NCBI GenBank assembly: GCA_017475725.1
Contig: JAFVFA010000286.1
Span: 1 to 6,201 of the forward strand
Direction of reading: 5' to 3'
Origin: Spirochaetales bacterium
GTDB lineage: Bacteria > Spirochaetota > Spirochaetia > Sphaerochaetales > Sphaerochaetaceae
Length of the DNA: 6,201 nt
This document shows, one piece after another, positions 1 to 6,160 of the stretch. The notes below the pieces were generated by a model. That model was not told the DNA's origin. It was given only the letters and a program-made list of their open reading frames with translations, and made no database searches. Position 1 is the stretch's first letter; every line of letters starts with the position of its first letter. The position numbers and the translations under genes are program-made.

Positions 1-695
1 GAAACTACCCATGCACCGAAAAGTTCGCAGGATTCAAGACAATCTGGAAGGAGTTCAAGATCAACTTCTGGGCCATTCTGCTTCCTGTACTGATTCTCAT
101 CTGTCTTACGGTCGGAATCGGAACGGTCACGGAGATCGGTGCAGTCTCATGTGTGTTTGCAGCCTTCATTTCCATGGTCATCTACAAGGAACTTGACTGG
201 AAGGGCCTTTGGAACTGCATCAAGGCCACTGCAAGACAGGTCGCTGTCGTCTTCGCAATGCTCGCAGCAGCCACCGTGTTCATCTGGATCATCGGTTCTC
301 TGAACTTCCAGAATTCACTGGCGGCATGGATCGGAGGACTTGGTCTTTCACGCTTTGCAGTCTTCATGATCGCAATGCTGATCATCTTCATCCTCGGCAT
401 GGTCCTCGAGACACTGGTCATAACAATGATCTTCATCCCTGTCCTTGCAATTCCTTGCATCGCAGCCGGTGTCGATCCATATGTCTTCGCAGTCGCAGCA
501 GCAATGGTCTGTGCAATGGGACTGAACACACCACCGGTCGGAACGTTGCTTTACCTTACTGCCAGCATTGCTGACACATCCGCAATGAAGGTCGCCAAGG
601 AGAGCATTCCTTTCATTATCTGCGTCCTCATCGCGGTTGTCCTTCTCGGTCTTTTCCCGCAGATCACTCTGTGGTACCCGAGTCTAGTATTGTAA
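1..695 (+). CDS. dctM: TRAP transporter large permease (DctM family), C-terminal part, 5' truncated by the window
   Basis: The reading frame is open from base 3 to a TAA at 693-695, giving about 230 residues of a protein that normally has about 425, so the N-terminal half lies upstream. TRAP large permeases are the membrane subunit that moves a carboxylate or sugar acid inward, driven by sodium or proton gradients, using a periplasmic binding protein and a small permease (DctQ). Two signatures are visible: GTVTEIGAV near bases 123-149 (the family's G-x-x-TPTEAAA-like segment) and MGLNTPPVGTLLYL near bases 516-557 (the very conserved TPPVG hairpin). Several hydrophobic membrane segments flank them. 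The GTG at 153 is an internal valine codon and has no ribosome binding site, so it is not a start. The binding protein and DctQ genes are presumably just upstream. The family is certain; the substrate cannot be read from the sequence. Confidence 0.95.
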   Translation, partial: NYPCTEKFAGFKTIWKEFKINFWAILLPVLILICLTVGIGTVTEIGAVSCVFAAFISMVIYKELDWKGLWNCIKATARQVAVVFAMLAAATVFIWIIGSLNFQNSLAAWIGGLGLSRFAVFMIAMLIIFILGMVLETLVITMIFIPVLAIPCIAAGVDPYVFAVAAAMVCAMGLNTPPVGTLLYLTASIADTSAMKVAKESIPFIICVLIAVVLLGLFPQITLWYPSLVL

Positions 696-697
696 AT

Positions 698-702
698 GGA
701 GG
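698..702 (+). promoter_or_regulatory. Ribosome binding site that fixes the start of the 2H gene
   Basis: GGAGG lies 5 bases before the ATG at 708. An in-frame ATG at 696, immediately after the dctM stop, overlaps this site and has no Shine-Dalgarno of its own, so 708 is the better start. Confidence 0.8.
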
Positions 703-707
703 TTCAG

Positions 708-1271
708 ATGAAAAAAGGTACACTTTGCCTTCTGGCTGACTTTGATGCCGAGAACTACATCAGAGACATAATGAGAAGAGGTGCCGTGGAATGTGGAGTC
801 GGTGTTGCAGCCGCTGGTCTTCCGCGTCACATCTCACTTGGAATGCCATATGAGGTCAAGGACTGGAGCGAGTATGAGAAGTTCGCTGAGAGGCTTTCCC
901 ATTCCCTCAAGCCTGTGACCGTCAAGCTCAATGACATTGTCGCCGGAAAGATCAGTGAGCAGTTCGGATCCTACTTCCTCAGATTCGAGGAGAGCTTCGG
1001 ACTTGACGAGCTGAGGGTTCAGGTAAGGACAAAGCTCATTTCAGAGCTTGGACTTGAGATCCCGGAGAAGGATGGAGTCACCGGACAGAAGTCAATCACA
1101 CTTGGTTTCGGCACCGCTCCATATGAGAACTACAAGGCTTTCGTTGACTCTGTGGACAGGTCCTTCATCGGTAAGGAGCTGACATTCAATGAACTGGGCA
1201 TCTTCTACTATGACCAGCCGACAATTGCAGCGAACAACTTCTTCTGCTGCAGACGATTCAAACTTGCATAA
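708..1271 (+). CDS. 2H phosphoesterase superfamily protein (2'-5' RNA ligase-like), second His motif degenerate
   Basis: This is a 187-residue cytosolic protein with no signal peptide or membrane segment. The 2H superfamily (2'-5' RNA ligase, cyclic phosphodiesterase, YjcG-like proteins) has two H-x-T/S motifs from two similar half-domains, and these hydrolyse or form 2',3'-cyclic or 2'-5' phosphate bonds. The first motif is clear: PRHISLGMPYEV, with H41 and S43. The second half-domain keeps its frame in KSITLGFG near residues 128-135, but the expected histidine is S129, while T131 is kept. The C-terminal strand GIFYYD (164-169) also fits the fold. The start is set by GGAGG at 698-702. The gene begins 12 bases after dctM and ends 17 bases before the NHL gene, so all three are likely one operon. 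Family assignment is by motif and size. With one histidine missing, classic two-histidine catalysis is doubtful, and a binding or altered enzymatic role is possible. Confidence 0.7.
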   Translation: MKKGTLCLLADFDAENYIRDIMRRGAVECGVGVAAAGLPRHISLGMPYEVKDWSEYEKFAERLSHSLKPVTVKLNDIVAGKISEQFGSYFLRFEESFGLDELRVQVRTKLISELGLEIPEKDGVTGQKSITLGFGTAPYENYKAFVDSVDRSFIGKELTFNELGIFYYDQPTIAANNFFCCRRFKLA

Positions 1272-1288
1272 CTAAGGAGTTCAAGATT

Positions 1289-2311
1289 ATGAAAACAATG
1301 AAATGCGATTACGACAGAGAAAAGCACATGTCAATCACCTATGAGGGTGGCGGACTCAAGTACGAGTTCATTGCGGACTTCGCCAAGAAGCTTCCACCAC
1401 ACGTTCAGTATGCAAGTGTTGCAGGTGGATTCTGCGACAAGCACGACAATGTCTTCCTCGAGGTCAGAGGATGCCCGAACCCGGTGATCAAGCTCGATCC
1501 GGAAGGAAACTATGTCGGCGAGTTCGGTCGCGGCGTCATCACCATCTGCCATTTCGGTATCGCAACACCGGATGACACCTACATGATGGCCGACATCCCG
1601 ATGCACGTTGTCCGCGAATTCGACGAGAAGGGCAATGTCCTTGTCGAGATGGGAAACCGTGGAAAGGGAAGCGATTCCGGCTTCAACGGACATTATTATG
1701 AAGAGCAGAGAAGACTCGGCAACCTCTATCCGCCAGAGCCTTACATGCGCATACCTGGACTTACAGCTCTCACAGAGGCTGAGAGGGCAACAGTTGTCAG
1801 AATGGCTGAGCCTTTCAACAGACCTACCGATGTGGCACTGGATTCAAAGGGTGACATCTATGTCTCCGATGGATACGGCAACGTTGCTGTCCACCGCTTC
1901 TCAAGAGACGGAAAGCTGATCAAGACATGGGGCGGCAGAGGTGACGAGCCGGGCAAGTTCCTCATGGTCCATGCCGTTACAGTTGATGCAAAGGATCAGA
2001 TCTGGGTCTGCGACAGAGACCAGAACGCCGTCCATGTGTTCGACAATGAGGGCAATGTCCTTGCATACTGCAAAGGAAACCTCGGCCAGCCATCAGGTAT
2101 CGTTGCAGACAAGGATTACATCTACTGCGTCGGCCGTGGCGGATATCTCACAGTCTTCAACCCGGAGTTCGAGGTCGTCGCACAGATCGGTTACTTCAAC
2201 AGCGAGCTCAGAGCACATGGCATTGCAGTCAACAGCAAGGGAGACCTCTTCCTGTTCCCGACAACTGCAACTGAAGACCATCAGTGCATCTGCCTCAAGA
2301 GAATCAAGTAA
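1289..2311 (+). CDS. NHL-repeat beta-propeller protein
   Basis: This 340-residue protein is made of recurring units typical of NHL propellers: a polar turn, a D-x-x-G-N/D-I/V-Y-V strand, then a hydrophobic strand ending in F-D/S-x-x-G. Examples are HDNVFLEV (52-59), VIKLDPEGNYVGEFG (66-80), VREFDEKGNVLVEMG (108-122), the block RPTDVALDSKGDIYVSDGYG (178-197), VHRFSRDGKLIKTWG (201-215), VTVDAKDQIWVCDRDQN (230-246) and GIAVNSKGDLFLF (311-323). This suggests about six blades. NHL propellers bind ligands, proteins or RNA; some are lyases such as peptidylglycine amidating lyase, and others are related to gluconolactonases. No signal peptide is seen, so it is probably cytosolic. AAGGAG at 1274-1279 lies 9 bases before the ATG at 1289. 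It is the last gene before a terminator-like hairpin. Its link to the TRAP substrate (for example as a lactonase or sensor) is inference only. Confidence 0.85.
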   Translation: MKTMKCDYDREKHMSITYEGGGLKYEFIADFAKKLPPHVQYASVAGGFCDKHDNVFLEVRGCPNPVIKLDPEGNYVGEFGRGVITICHFGIATPDDTYMMADIPMHVVREFDEKGNVLVEMGNRGKGSDSGFNGHYYEEQRRLGNLYPPEPYMRIPGLTALTEAERATVVRMAEPFNRPTDVALDSKGDIYVSDGYGNVAVHRFSRDGKLIKTWGGRGDEPGKFLMVHAVTVDAKDQIWVCDRDQNAVHVFDNEGNVLAYCKGNLGQPSGIVADKDYIYCVGRGGYLTVFNPEFEVVAQIGYFNSELRAHGIAVNSKGDLFLFPTTATEDHQCICLKRIK

Positions 2312-2342
2312 GAGATTATCGTTTGGTAACTTTTTTCCTTTT

Positions 2343-2366
2343 GAGAGCGGGGTAAAACCCGCTCTC
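2343..2366 (+). terminator. Probable intrinsic terminator after the NHL gene
   Basis: A perfect 9-bp stem, GAGAGCGGG at 2343-2351 and CCCGCTCTC at 2358-2366, encloses a 6-base loop (GTAAAA). A short TTTC follows. The stem is GC-rich and lies 31 bases after the NHL stop, before the next gene's ribosome binding site. The U-run is short, so termination may be partial and could allow some readthrough into the MFS operon. Confidence 0.75.
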
Positions 2367-2389
2367 TTTCAAGGGGTGGGAAAACTTTC

Positions 2390-3613
2390 ATGAGCCATTC
2401 TTTTTCAGAGATGCTGGGTGTCAGACCAGAGGACAAGCATCTGCTTTACAGAACATACTTCCTTTACTTCTGTTCCGGGATCATGGCCAACTCCATGGGA
2501 TCGATTCTCAAGGACATGAGAAACCCCTCCTACGGCTATGGGTTCTCTGCCGGCTTCCAGGGTATTCTGTCCTCAGCCATGCAGTTTGGGGGTCTCGCAG
2601 CCAACATCCTCTCCGGTCTGCTTCCTTTTCTGATCGGAAGGAAGAAGTCCACAGTCATACTTGCCCTGGCACCGGTGCTTGGGCTTGGGGTTCTGGTCAT
2701 GACAGGAAACCCCGCATTGCTGATAATGTCATTCATCTGTGTCGGCGTTGGCAAAGGCGTCAACTCCAACATAACGAACATAGTGGTCAACCAGACCGCA
2801 TCCAGAAGGGGAGTTGCACAGAACTTCCTCCATTCCTTCGTCTCAATTGGAGCCGTTATGGGGCCCGTGCTCATGGCTCTGTTCCTTCAGGAGAAGTGGC
2901 GATGGCCTGCGATGACAATAGGAACGATGATTTTCGTTGCAGTTGTTCTTATTGGGCAATCATCTCTCTCCAATGAAAAGGAAATCAGAGGGAAGGAGTC
3001 CATTGCCATCCCAAGGTCATTCAAATACTGGTACAACACAGGCATAATGTTCTTCTATCTCTGTGAAGAGGCATGCCTTCTCTCATACACCGTCTCATAT
3101 TTCACATACACCGGGTTGTTCTCAGACTCCGCCTCCAATTACCTTGCTTCTGTCCTCTGGATAGGGATACTCATCGGAAGGCTGGGGTGCATAGCAATCA
3201 TGAACAAGGTCCGCAAGCAGTACCTGATCGCAACCCTCGGACTCTGCTTCATAGTGTCATTCATCGTAATGGTGAACGCCAACACACCCGCAGGAGCACT
3301 GGTCTCCCTGTTCTGCGTTGGCCTGTCGATGAGTGGCATCTATCCGACCACAATGTCCACGCAGGAGGAGAGATACATGAAGTCCTCGTTCTGCTCAGGC
3401 CTGTGCATAGGCATCTGCACGGCAGCGACAATGATAATGCCTGTGATCATCGGTGGTGTCACCAATGCCACCGGCTCATATAGAACTGGTTTGAAGACTC
3501 TTCTGGTCCCCCTCTCATGCATGTTTGCATTGATGGTCCTGAAGATCTTCATCGAGTGCATAAACAAGAATACAAAGGAGAACCGGAATGTTCAGCATGA
3601 AGAACGGGCTTGA
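2390..3613 (+). CDS. Major facilitator superfamily (MFS) transporter, FucP/FHS-like
   Basis: This 407-residue integral membrane protein has the length and about 12 hydrophobic segments expected of MFS carriers. After the second segment the MFS motif A region reads GLLPFLIGRKKS (76-87); the basic GRKK end is kept but the usual aspartate position is F80. GVGKGVNSNITNIVV (118-132) and RRGVAQNFLHSFVSIGA (139-155) followed by GP resemble the TM4-TM5 region of the fucose/glucose (FHS) group, as does GLSMSGIYPT (311-320) in the second half. A second motif-A-like loop, IGRLGCIAIMNKVRK (262-276), opens the C-terminal domain. These proteins usually carry sugars in symport with protons. The start is ATG 2390, preceded by the G-rich AAGGGGTGGG at 2371-2380. 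The gene overlaps the downstream YhcH-like gene by 26 bases, which supports a sugar-related substrate. The exact substrate is unknown. Confidence 0.88.
   Translation: MSHSFSEMLGVRPEDKHLLYRTYFLYFCSGIMANSMGSILKDMRNPSYGYGFSAGFQGILSSAMQFGGLAANILSGLLPFLIGRKKSTVILALAPVLGLGVLVMTGNPALLIMSFICVGVGKGVNSNITNIVVNQTASRRGVAQNFLHSFVSIGAVMGPVLMALFLQEKWRWPAMTIGTMIFVAVVLIGQSSLSNEKEIRGKESIAIPRSFKYWYNTGIMFFYLCEEACLLSYTVSYFTYTGLFSDSASNYLASVLWIGILIGRLGCIAIMNKVRKQYLIATLGLCFIVSFIVMVNANTPAGALVSLFCVGLSMSGIYPTTMSTQEERYMKSSFCSGLCIGICTAATMIMPVIIGGVTNATGSYRTGLKTLLVPLSCMFALMVLKIFIECINKNTKENRNVQHEERA
3574..3580 (+). promoter_or_regulatory. Ribosome binding site for the YhcH gene, inside the MFS coding sequence
   Basis: AAAGGAG lies 7 bases before ATG 3588 and within the final codons of the MFS gene. 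It supports the 26-base overlap and coupled translation. Confidence 0.8.
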
Positions 3614-4043
3614 AGCCAAATATGATTTCAGGGAGAGGAAATTCCAGATCGCTTTCGACTTCCTCAAGAGGAAAGACCTTGCGGAGCTTCCTGTGGGATG
3701 GATTGAACTTGAGGATGGCGTCAGGGCCAGTGTGCAGAGATACACATCATTCAAGTGGGATGAGAACCGCTTTGAGACCCATGAGAAGTATTTCGATGTC
3801 CAGTATGTCATCGAAGGCATGGAGTATTGCGGTGTCTGCAAGAGGGAGGAGCTCGGCGACGTGGCTGTCCCATATGACGAGGAGAACGACATAGAGTTCT
3901 ATGATGAGCCTTCACACTACGGCAAGGTCTTCCTCAATGCAGGGGACTTCATCGTCCTTGCACCCGAAGATGCCCACAAGCCAAGGTGCGCTGTGGATGC
4001 CCAGATCCCAATCAAGAAGATAGTCGTCAAGGTTCCTGTCTGA
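3588..4043 (+). CDS. YhcH/YjgK/YiaL family protein (DUF386; NanQ/EbgC-like)
   Basis: The 151-residue length is usual for this cupin-like, metal-binding cytosolic family. The E. coli YhcH (NanQ) protein is an N-acetylneuraminate anomerase; EbgC is the small subunit of evolved beta-galactosidase; YiaL lies in a sugar-acid operon. The diagnostic block FETHEKYFDVQYVIEGMEY (62-80) carries conserved acidic and histidine residues (E63, H65, D70, Q72, E79). The second block, FIVLAPEDAHKPR (121-133), with H130-K-P, supplies the other cupin-side metal ligand. The protein ends in the family's typical VVKV strand with K148. The start is fixed by AAAGGAG at 3574-3580. It overlaps the MFS gene by 26 bases and shares one base with the BASS gene (TGATG). 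A role in interconverting anomers of an imported sugar is likely by family. That the substrate is sialic acid is not shown: no other nan gene is visible here. Confidence 0.9.
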   Translation: MFSMKNGLEAKYDFRERKFQIAFDFLKRKDLAELPVGWIELEDGVRASVQRYTSFKWDENRFETHEKYFDVQYVIEGMEYCGVCKREELGDVAVPYDEENDIEFYDEPSHYGKVFLNAGDFIVLAPEDAHKPRCAVDAQIPIKKIVVKVPV

Positions 4044-5047
4044 TGAGCAACAGGCTTGACAGGGCCAATGATTTCATAGGGAAGTGGATGCCGCTCATCA
4101 TGCCCCTGTGCGTGGTGACCGGCTTTCTGCTGGACTACAGGCTGGCCTTTCTTAAACGGAGCATAAGCATACTCTTCGCGATTGCGTGCTTCACTTCCTC
4201 GTTGACCATCTCATTCTCGGATTTCAGGAAGTCCCTGAATCTGAAGGCTCTAGTGACGTTGGTAGTGGCTGGGCATGTCATCCTTCCTGCCATAGCCTGT
4301 CTCCTGTTCAGACTTGTTGTCGATCCGGGGACGGACATCTATGCCGGGCTGATGCTCATATTCGCAGGTCCATGTGCAACCACCAGCTATATCTGGAGCA
4401 GCATGTACGGCGGGAACAAGGGGCTTTCGATCTTCTTCGTTGTGGTCGATACGCTGCTGTCTCTGTTCCTGACGCCATTGATCATGAGATTGACCTGCTC
4501 CACCGCAGTGTCAATGGATTCCGTGGCAATGGTCTGGAGCATGGTGAAGATGGTGGTTCTCCCGTCAATCGCCGGGATGGTCGTCGTTTCGGTTGTGAAG
4601 AAGGAGAGGATCTCAAAGGTCTCATCAGGAATCAAGCTTGGCACCAGACTGCTTCTGCTTCTGATAATACCCGTGAGCATCTCAGGCTCGAAGTCCGCTG
4701 TGGTTGAGAGCTTCAATCCAAGCTATCTGTGGAGCATGCTTGTGGTGGTTGTTGTCCTGGTCCTGGGATATGCCATCGGATTTGCCGGCAACAGATTCAT
4801 TCTGAGGTCAGATCTGTCGGACTCCATATCCCTTGCATTCGGACTCGGATGCAGGAACGTGGGGCTTGCAATCATAATGGCGGGAAGCTACTTCTCTCCT
4901 CTTGCGACGTTGCCGCCTGTAATCTGTCTGTTCTTCCACGATGTCGTGACGGCAGGGATGGGCAGACTGTTCCTTGAGATGAAGAGCAAAGAAAATAGAT
5001 TGATGGAGGAATCAAATGCAGCATCACGTGATCGTCAAATTCAATGA
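4043..5047 (+). CDS. Bile acid:sodium symporter (BASS) family permease with altered sodium-site residues
   Basis: This is a 334-residue membrane protein of normal BASS length with about ten hydrophobic segments. Both family crossover regions are recognisable: GPCATTSYIWSS...GGNKGLSI (109-130) and GLGCRNVGLAIIMAGSYFSP (267-286). BASS proteins transport bile acids, pantoate, pyruvate or other organic anions, usually with sodium. Aligned by eye to ASBT-type proteins, the usual Ser-Asn pair in the first crossover is S115-Y116, and the usual Glu and Gln of the second are G267 and R271, so sodium coupling is doubtful. The chosen start, ATG 4043, overlaps the YhcH stop as TGATG and probably restarts by coupling; only a weak AAGG is present upstream. 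The open frame extends 19 codons further up (to 3986), but that part reads as a non-membrane shadow of yhcH. It could be an importer or exporter of a metabolite of this operon. Confidence 0.85.
   Translation: MSNRLDRANDFIGKWMPLIMPLCVVTGFLLDYRLAFLKRSISILFAIACFTSSLTISFSDFRKSLNLKALVTLVVAGHVILPAIACLLFRLVVDPGTDIYAGLMLIFAGPCATTSYIWSSMYGGNKGLSIFFVVVDTLLSLFLTPLIMRLTCSTAVSMDSVAMVWSMVKMVVLPSIAGMVVVSVVKKERISKVSSGIKLGTRLLLLLIIPVSISGSKSAVVESFNPSYLWSMLVVVVVLVLGYAIGFAGNRFILRSDLSDSISLAFGLGCRNVGLAIIMAGSYFSPLATLPPVICLFFHDVVTAGMGRLFLEMKSKENRLMEESNAASRDRQIQ
5005..5010 (+). promoter_or_regulatory. Ribosome binding site for the Dabb gene, inside the BASS coding sequence
   Basis: GGAGGA lies 5 bases before ATG 5016 and within the BASS gene's C-terminal codons, which supports the 32-base overlap. 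Confidence 0.8.
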
Positions 5048-5306
5048 TTCGGTCAAGGACAAGATCGCCTTGGCTGATGAGATCGGAACCCTCTTCAAGG
5101 GTATGGTCGGGACAGTGGAGGGGGTCCATAAGGTCAGCCCACACAAGAACTGCATCAACATGTCAAACAGGTATGATCTCATGATCATCGTTGACATGGA
5201 GAAGGATGCGCTTGAGGCATATTCCAACAGCCCCATCCACGACAAGTGGATCAATGAGTATCCGCAGTTTCTGGAATCGAAGGTCATAATGGACTACGAG
5301 GATTGA
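5016..5306 (+). CDS. Dabb family (stress-responsive A/B barrel domain) protein
   Basis: This 96-residue protein matches the single-domain Dabb family, a dimeric ferredoxin-like alpha/beta barrel. The opening strand HHVIVKFND (3-11) and the signature NRYDLMIIVDMEKDALEAYSNS (51-72), followed by PIHDKWINEY (73-82), where the family usually has Y-x-x-H-P-x-H-x-x-W, are clear. VIMDYED forms the last strand. Many members have no known role; some act as cyclases or small catabolic enzymes on polyketides or aromatic and sugar-derived compounds. It has no signal peptide, so it is cytosolic. It is the last gene of the overlapping MFS-YhcH-BASS unit, overlapping BASS by 32 bases, so it presumably acts in the same pathway. 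The family call is solid; the reaction is unknown. Confidence 0.88.
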   Translation: MQHHVIVKFNDSVKDKIALADEIGTLFKGMVGTVEGVHKVSPHKNCINMSNRYDLMIIVDMEKDALEAYSNSPIHDKWINEYPQFLESKVIMDYED

Positions 5307-5336
5307 GGGGGATCCGCTCATGTAACCTTCCCCTCA
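5304..5336 (+). terminator. Possible weak terminator or leader hairpin starting at the Dabb stop codon
   Basis: TGAGGGGGA (5304-5312) can pair with TTCCCCTCA (5328-5336), 9 bp including one G-U, around a 15-base loop. No real U-run follows (GACAGGGTG, then TTTT at 5346-5349), so it may be a weak terminator or an mRNA-end stabiliser. It could also belong to the leader of the next gene, because a TGAG...CTCA hairpin also precedes the second secreted-protein gene. Confidence 0.4.
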
Positions 5337-5355
5337 GACAGGGTGTTTTAGTGGT

Positions 5356-5381
5356 GTACGGATTCTGGGAGGGGTCCGTGC
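5356..5381 (+). promoter_or_regulatory. Leader hairpin upstream of the first secreted-protein gene (ACGGA...TCCGT)
   Basis: GTACGGA (5356-5362) pairs with TCCGTGC (5375-5381), 7 bp with one U-G, around a 12-base G-rich loop. It ends 22 bases before ATG 5404. A related hairpin with the same ACGGA/TCCGT core sits 20 bases before the next gene. The function is unknown. Confidence 0.4.
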
Positions 5382-5403
5382 AATCGTAATGAAGGAGTGA
5401 AAC

Positions 5404-6066
5404 ATGAAGAGATTCATAATCATATTGGCAATTGCCGCAATCGCATGCACGTCAGCATTCGCTGCAGACATCCAGCTCGGAGTCATGCAGAACCTCGTCA
5501 ACACCAGCTTCCTGGTGGATGCGGAATTCGACAGATTCGGAGTTGAAGGCTCGGTGGGAATGCCTGTGGTGACGGCAGCCATCAGCGGGATCGAAGCCCT
5601 CATCAAAGGCGGTTCCGATTCCCAGGATGCCATCTCCAGAGATTCATCTTCCGAGGATCCCGAGGAATCCAAGTCAGGTGGCTTCTCCATTCTGGGCGGT
5701 GCAATGGCCAACGTCTACTGGAAAGCCTATGCCGGACAGAAGTTCAGCCTCCGTCTCGGTCTGCAGGCCGATATGCTTGGACTTTTCGGTACAGAGGGGA
5801 GCAGGGTCTTCATTACATACGGTCCGTCAATCGGTTTCAACTACAAGTTCAATGAGAGGTTCTCCATGAACTTCACAAGCGCAATCCCTGCAGCCCTGCT
5901 GCTGTCTCCGTTCGGGGAGGATGTGTCAAAGTATGGTGCATTCATCTACTCCGACGTCAGTGTGGAGGGGGAGCAGGCCATCGGGGAGATTTTCCTGGCG
6001 CTGTTCGGCACCATTGGAGGCGTCGGCGACCAGCTTGCAAGGCTCTCCTTCAAGTGGAGCGTCTGA
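5404..6066 (+). CDS. Secreted, probably outer-membrane beta-barrel protein of unknown function
   Basis: This is a 220-residue protein with a clear Sec signal peptide: MKR, a hydrophobic stretch at 4-15, and a probable cleavage after AFA near residue 20. The mature part has alternating hydrophobic and polar strands and ends ARLSFKWSV, with the aromatic C-terminal strand typical of outer-membrane proteins, although the last residue is Val rather than Phe or Trp. FSLRLGLQADMLGLFG (114-129) and SIGFNYKFNERFSMNF (142-157) look like consecutive barrel strands with tight turns. An acidic, Ser/Asp/Glu-rich low-complexity segment spans about residues 71-90 and probably forms an exposed loop. AAGGAG at 5392-5397 lies 6 bases before the start. 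The next gene begins with a similar signal peptide, so this is one of a tandem pair. I do not recognise a specific named family. Location is inferred from the signal peptide and strand pattern. Confidence 0.7.
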   Translation: MKRFIIILAIAAIACTSAFAADIQLGVMQNLVNTSFLVDAEFDRFGVEGSVGMPVVTAAISGIEALIKGGSDSQDAISRDSSSEDPEESKSGGFSILGGAMANVYWKAYAGQKFSLRLGLQADMLGLFGTEGSRVFITYGPSIGFNYKFNERFSMNFTSAIPAALLLSPFGEDVSKYGAFIYSDVSVEGEQAIGEIFLALFGTIGGVGDQLARLSFKWSV

Positions 6067-6087
6067 GGCGATTGTAACCAATTCCAT

Positions 6088-6104
6088 TGAGAGATGTTCT
6101 CTCA
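6088..6104 (+). terminator. Perfect hairpin after the secreted-protein gene (TGAGAGA-TGT-TCTCTCA)
   Basis: A 7-bp perfect stem (6088-6094 with 6098-6104) has a 3-base loop and can be extended by a U-G and an A-U pair. It lies 21 bases after the stop. No U-run follows, so it may be an mRNA-end or leader element rather than a standard terminator. Confidence 0.45.
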
Positions 6105-6107
6105 GTT

Positions 6108-6140
6108 GAACGGACCTGGACAGGAAATCCGGGTCCGTTC
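6108..6140 (+). promoter_or_regulatory. Strong hairpin between the tandem secreted-protein genes (terminator or leader element)
   Basis: GAACGGACCTGG (6108-6119) pairs with CCGGGTCCGTTC (6129-6140) over 12 bp with a single U-G, around a 9-base loop. It is followed by CCATTT, not a proper U-run. It ends 20 bases before the next ATG, close to that gene's ribosome binding site (GGAGGA, 6147-6152). Its core ACGGA...TCCGT matches the hairpin before the first gene of the pair. It could terminate, attenuate, stabilise processed mRNA or bind a regulator. Confidence 0.5.
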
Positions 6141-6160
6141 CCATTTGGAGGATACAAATC

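Noticed and set aside
182..529. Antisense frame opposite the TRAP permease, and similar minus-strand frames at 2536-2874, 3515-3892, 4387-4716 and 5334-5711
   Set aside because: All lie opposite genes with strong family evidence, have shadow-like composition and no convincing ribosome binding sites.
153..695. A separate gene starting with GTG at 153
   Set aside because: The frame is open to the left edge and encodes recognisable TRAP permease sequence before 153; no ribosome binding site precedes the GTG.
2319..2342. T-rich run before 2343 as the tail of an earlier terminator
   Set aside because: The T-run at about 2327-2342 has no stable hairpin immediately upstream; the good stem lies after it.
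1941..2393. Long + strand frame in the NHL region (150 codons)
   Set aside because: It is a Ser/Thr/Arg-rich shadow of the NHL gene in another frame, runs through the terminator hairpin and has no recognisable domain.
3986..4042. N-terminal extension of the BASS protein from ATG 3986
   Set aside because: The extra 19 residues are a frame shadow of the conserved C-terminus of the YhcH gene and are not membrane-like; the TGATG overlap gives a better start at 4043.
5303..5331. A sigma-70 type promoter upstream of the secreted-protein gene
   Set aside because: A TTGAGG hexamer exists at 5303, but no acceptable -10 box lies at a suitable spacing, so no promoter is called.
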